DNA from: Phycisphaerae bacterium
GTDB lineage: Bacteria > Planctomycetota > Phycisphaerae > UBA1845
DNA: 8,567 nucleotides
Reading direction: 5' to 3'
Assembly: GCA_029260195.1 (NCBI GenBank)
Contig: JAJDDS010000343.1
Coordinates: 1 to 8,567 of the forward strand
Within the stretch, counting starts at the first letter, position 1. Every line of letters begins with the position of its first letter. The notes under the pieces were generated by a model. It was not told the DNA's origin. It saw nothing but the letters and a program-made list of their open reading frames with translations, and searched no databases. Positions 7,095 through 8,567 of the stretch are shown here, piece by piece. A program made the translations under genes and the position numbers.

Positions 7095-7835
7095 ATGTCA
7101 GGCCACTCAAAATGGTCAACCATTAAGCACAAGAAAGCCCGGCTCGACGCCAAGCGTGGGAAGAACTGGAGCAAGCTCGCCCGCAACATCACCATGGCCG
7201 CCAAGAACGGCGGGAACCCCAATGACAACCCTCGACTCCGCCTCGCTATGGACAAAGCAAAAGCGGACAACATGCCAAACGACACCATCGAGAAAGCGGT
7301 CAAGAAGGGCACCGGAGAACTCGAAGGCGCAAGTTACGAGGAAATCGTCTACGAAGGGTACGGCCCCAGTGGTGTCGCCGTCATGGCTCGGGTGCTGACC
7401 GACAACCGAAACCGCACCGCTCCGGAGATCAAGAAGATCTTTGAACGGCACAACGGCAACTTGGGCGCCAGCAACTGCGTTGGGTGGATGTTCTCCCAGA
7501 AGGGCGTTTTCGCCATCAACGCCGACGACGTCTCCGAGGACAGGCTTATGGAGGTGGCGCTCGAAAACGCCGCGGAGGACGTCAGCTCGTCCGCCACCGT
7601 ACACGAGGTGACCAGTGCCCCCGAAGACTACGAGACGCTCAAATCCGCGCTCGAAGCGGCGAACATCCCCATCCAGTCGTCCGACATCGCCGGCATCGCC
7701 GCCAACAACATCACCCTGGATCTCGCTTCGGCCCGAAAGGTCTTGAAATTGGTCGAATCCCTCGAAGATCAAGATGACGTCGAGAGCGTGTCCGCGAATT
7801 TCGACATCCCCGATGAAGTGATCGCAGAGTTGTAG
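7095..7835 (+). CDS. yebC: YebC/PmpR/TACO1-family protein
   Basis: A complete 246-residue YebC-family protein, the usual family length. It opens with the invariant MSGHSKWSTIKHKK and continues with KNWSKLARNITMAAKNGG, NPRLRLAMDKAKADNMP and the YEEIVYEGYGPSGVAVM block. The segments LTDNRNRTAPEIKKIF and NLGASNCVGWMF, and the C-terminal region ending FDIPDEVIAEL, also fit. Members have been described as DNA-binding regulators (PmpR). More recently they have been tied to translation: the mitochondrial homologue TACO1 is needed for COX1 synthesis, and bacterial members are linked to relief of ribosome stalling at proline-rich stretches. In this window the neighbours favour a translation role. The common yebC-ruvC linkage is not seen; the next gene is convergent. 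The start is set by the good ribosome binding site and the conserved N-terminus. Confidence 0.96.
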   Translation: MSGHSKWSTIKHKKARLDAKRGKNWSKLARNITMAAKNGGNPNDNPRLRLAMDKAKADNMPNDTIEKAVKKGTGELEGASYEEIVYEGYGPSGVAVMARVLTDNRNRTAPEIKKIFERHNGNLGASNCVGWMFSQKGVFAINADDVSEDRLMEVALENAAEDVSSSATVHEVTSAPEDYETLKSALEAANIPIQSSDIAGIAANNITLDLASARKVLKLVESLEDQDDVESVSANFDIPDEVIAEL

Positions 7836-7841
7836 GGCTAG

Positions 7842-7861
7842 GCGGCTTGCGCGTCAGCCGC
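7842..7861. terminator. Possible bidirectional hairpin between convergent yebC and methyltransferase genes
   Basis: GCGGCT (7842-7847) pairs with AGCCGC (7856-7861), giving a 6-bp stem and 8-nt loop. It lies seven bases after the yebC stop and overlaps the last codons of the opposing gene. There is no T-run on either strand, so it does not meet the standard intrinsic terminator model. Its position between two gene ends is the main reason to list it. Confidence 0.28.
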
Positions 7862-8420
7862 GACGGGCCAGCGCGAGAAACTCGCGGTTCCCACCGTCCC
7901 CGCGAAGCGGGCTCTCCACGGTTGCGGCCACGCGAATTCCCAATTCCCCAAGTCGCTCAACCACCGACCGAACCGTCGGTTCGACGGCATCGTCAGGCAA
8001 CACGCCCCGGCGGAGTGCCGTGGCTTCGGCTTCATAGTGCGGTTTGATTAGCGATACGATCACGCCGTCGGCTTCGAGCGCGTCCACGGCGCGCGGCAGC
8101 ACCAGTTGCTGGCGCGTCCACCCGACGTCGACCGTGATCAGCCGGACGCACTCCTCCAGCACGAGATGCAGCGCGTTGGTGCGCTCCATGACCACCACCC
8201 GGCAATCGTTCCGCAACGACCAGTCCAGCGTGCCGTGAGACGTATCCACGGAATACACTTTCGCGGCACCGCGTCTCAAGAGACAATCCACGAATCCCCC
8301 AACGTTGCTGCCGAGGTCGGCGCACACCAAGTCCCTTGGGTCAACGTCGAACTGGTCCAGGGCGAACGCGAGCTTGGCGCCGGCGCGCGAGACGTAGCGC
8401 GCCGGGTCGATGTCGGACAT
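7854..8420 (-). CDS. TlyA/FtsJ-type rRNA 2'-O-methyltransferase lacking the S4 domain
   Basis: A 188-residue SAM-dependent methyltransferase that aligns with the catalytic domain of TlyA, the rRNA (cytidine-2'-O)-methyltransferase / hemolysin A family. Visible blocks are YVSRAGAKL (9-17), the SAM-binding CADLGSNVGGFVDCLLRRGA (33-52), VYSVDTSHGTLDWSLR (55-70), ERTNALHL, LITVDVGWTRQQLVLP, IKPHYE (125-130) and SPLRGDGGNREFL (170-182). The expected K-D-K-E tetrad is complete as K16, D98, K126 and E180. TlyA proteins normally carry an N-terminal S4 RNA-binding domain of about 60 residues and a short linker; both are absent. The frame upstream has no ATG, GTG or TTG before a stop at 8508-8510, so the short start is real unless there is a frameshift. 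A GAGG on the minus strand (8430-8433) sits nine bases before the ATG. It is convergent with yebC. The target site on rRNA cannot be read; it may modify a different RNA. Confidence 0.87.
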   Translation of the reverse strand: MSDIDPARYVSRAGAKLAFALDQFDVDPRDLVCADLGSNVGGFVDCLLRRGAAKVYSVDTSHGTLDWSLRNDCRVVVMERTNALHLVLEECVRLITVDVGWTRQQLVLPRAVDALEADGVIVSLIKPHYEAEATALRRGVLPDDAVEPTVRSVVERLGELGIRVAATVESPLRGDGGNREFLALARRG

Positions 8421-8517
8421 GAAAGCAAGCCTCGATAATTCCGAGAGACGCCGCGGGCTTCGCGCCGCCCCTTGGTCGGAGTCGGCGCGGGAGTGGTCTC
8501 GACGGGGTCACGCCGGT

Positions 8518-8567
8518 GTGGCTGTCATCGCATTGAGGCGGGCAGCCAGACGCGATTTTCTGCGCGC
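8518..8567 (+). CDS. Possible start of a Tat-exported protein (3' end outside window)
   Basis: The frame is open to the window end and reads MAVIALRRAARRDFLR from a GTG at 8518, or MRRAARRDFLR from a TTG at 8533. RRDFLR fits the twin-arginine (Tat) signal consensus, with two Arg followed by x-Phe-Leu-basic. Many planctomycete Tat-exported proteins start this way. Only about 16 codons are visible, the start is not ATG, and no ribosome binding site stands out, so a chance match in Arg-rich GC-rich sequence is quite possible. The same frame is open back to an ATG at 8419 that overlaps the start of the methyltransferase gene on the other strand. Confidence 0.3.
   Translation, partial: MAVIALRRAARRDFLR

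Noticed and set aside
5741..7312. Long open frame (523 codons) on the - strand opposite the TPR gene and yebC start
   Set aside because: It overlaps the well-conserved TPR C-terminus and the invariant YebC N-terminus. It is a shadow of their codon bias.
8421..8517. Possible promoter and CTCG...CGAG inverted repeat (8431-8445) upstream of the methyltransferase gene
   Set aside because: The pairing is only 4 bp around a 7-nt spacer, and I could not identify a convincing -35/-10 pair, so no promoter or operator is called.
1..8567. Mobile elements, CRISPR arrays, tRNA/rRNA genes, defence systems
   Set aside because: No spaced direct repeats, terminal inverted repeats, transposase or integrase motifs, or tRNA-like cloverleaf were recognised; gaps between genes are all under 150 bp.

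Overview
This 8.6 kb window reads as a chromosomal segment of a GC-rich bacterium. Planctomycetota, possibly Phycisphaerae-like, is my best inference. The reasons are a short N-terminal Cys-rich ribbon followed by a membrane helix of a style common in that phylum, weak or absent Shine-Dalgarno sites at several starts, and a very large TPR lipoprotein. No rRNA or marker-gene comparison was possible, so this placement is tentative. I see no tRNA, rRNA, CRISPR array or insertion sequence.

Region 1 (1-2777) is a translation and ribosome-maturation cluster on the + strand. It holds the C-terminal part of initiation factor IF-2 (infB, cut by the window start), an unrecognised zinc-ribbon/membrane protein, a second unrecognised protein that begins directly after its stop codon, a DUF503/YlxP-like protein, and ribosome-binding factor A (rbfA). 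Two junctions are ATGA overlaps (second unknown gene to ylxP-like, rbfA to the next gene), so this is almost certainly one translationally coupled operon. The infB...ylxP-rbfA order is the familiar one; the two unknown genes are insertions into it.

Region 2 (2774-7045) continues on the same strand. First comes an endonuclease III-fold (HhH-GPD) protein that appears to lack the catalytic lysine and the iron-sulfur cysteines and carries a basic, histone H1-like tail. It is followed by a 1173-residue predicted lipoprotein built of TPR repeats. The truB/rpsO/pnp genes that often follow rbfA are not here.

Region 3 (7095-8420) contains a full-length YebC/TACO1-family protein on the + strand. Facing it is a TlyA/FtsJ-type rRNA 2'-O-methyltransferase on the - strand that has its catalytic tetrad but no N-terminal S4 RNA-binding domain. 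The convergent junction is only about 18 bp and contains a small hairpin.

Region 4 (8421-8567) is upstream of the methyltransferase. Its last bases encode a twin-arginine-like motif in an open frame that runs off the window, possibly the start of a divergent exported protein.

The common theme is translation: initiation (IF-2), 30S maturation (RbfA, probably YlxP), rRNA modification (TlyA-like) and translation elongation or regulation (YebC). The most unusual items are the two unknown genes in the infB-rbfA operon, the catalytically altered HhH-GPD protein with a histone-like tail, and the S4-less TlyA homologue. I found no clear evidence of a defence system or a mobile element.
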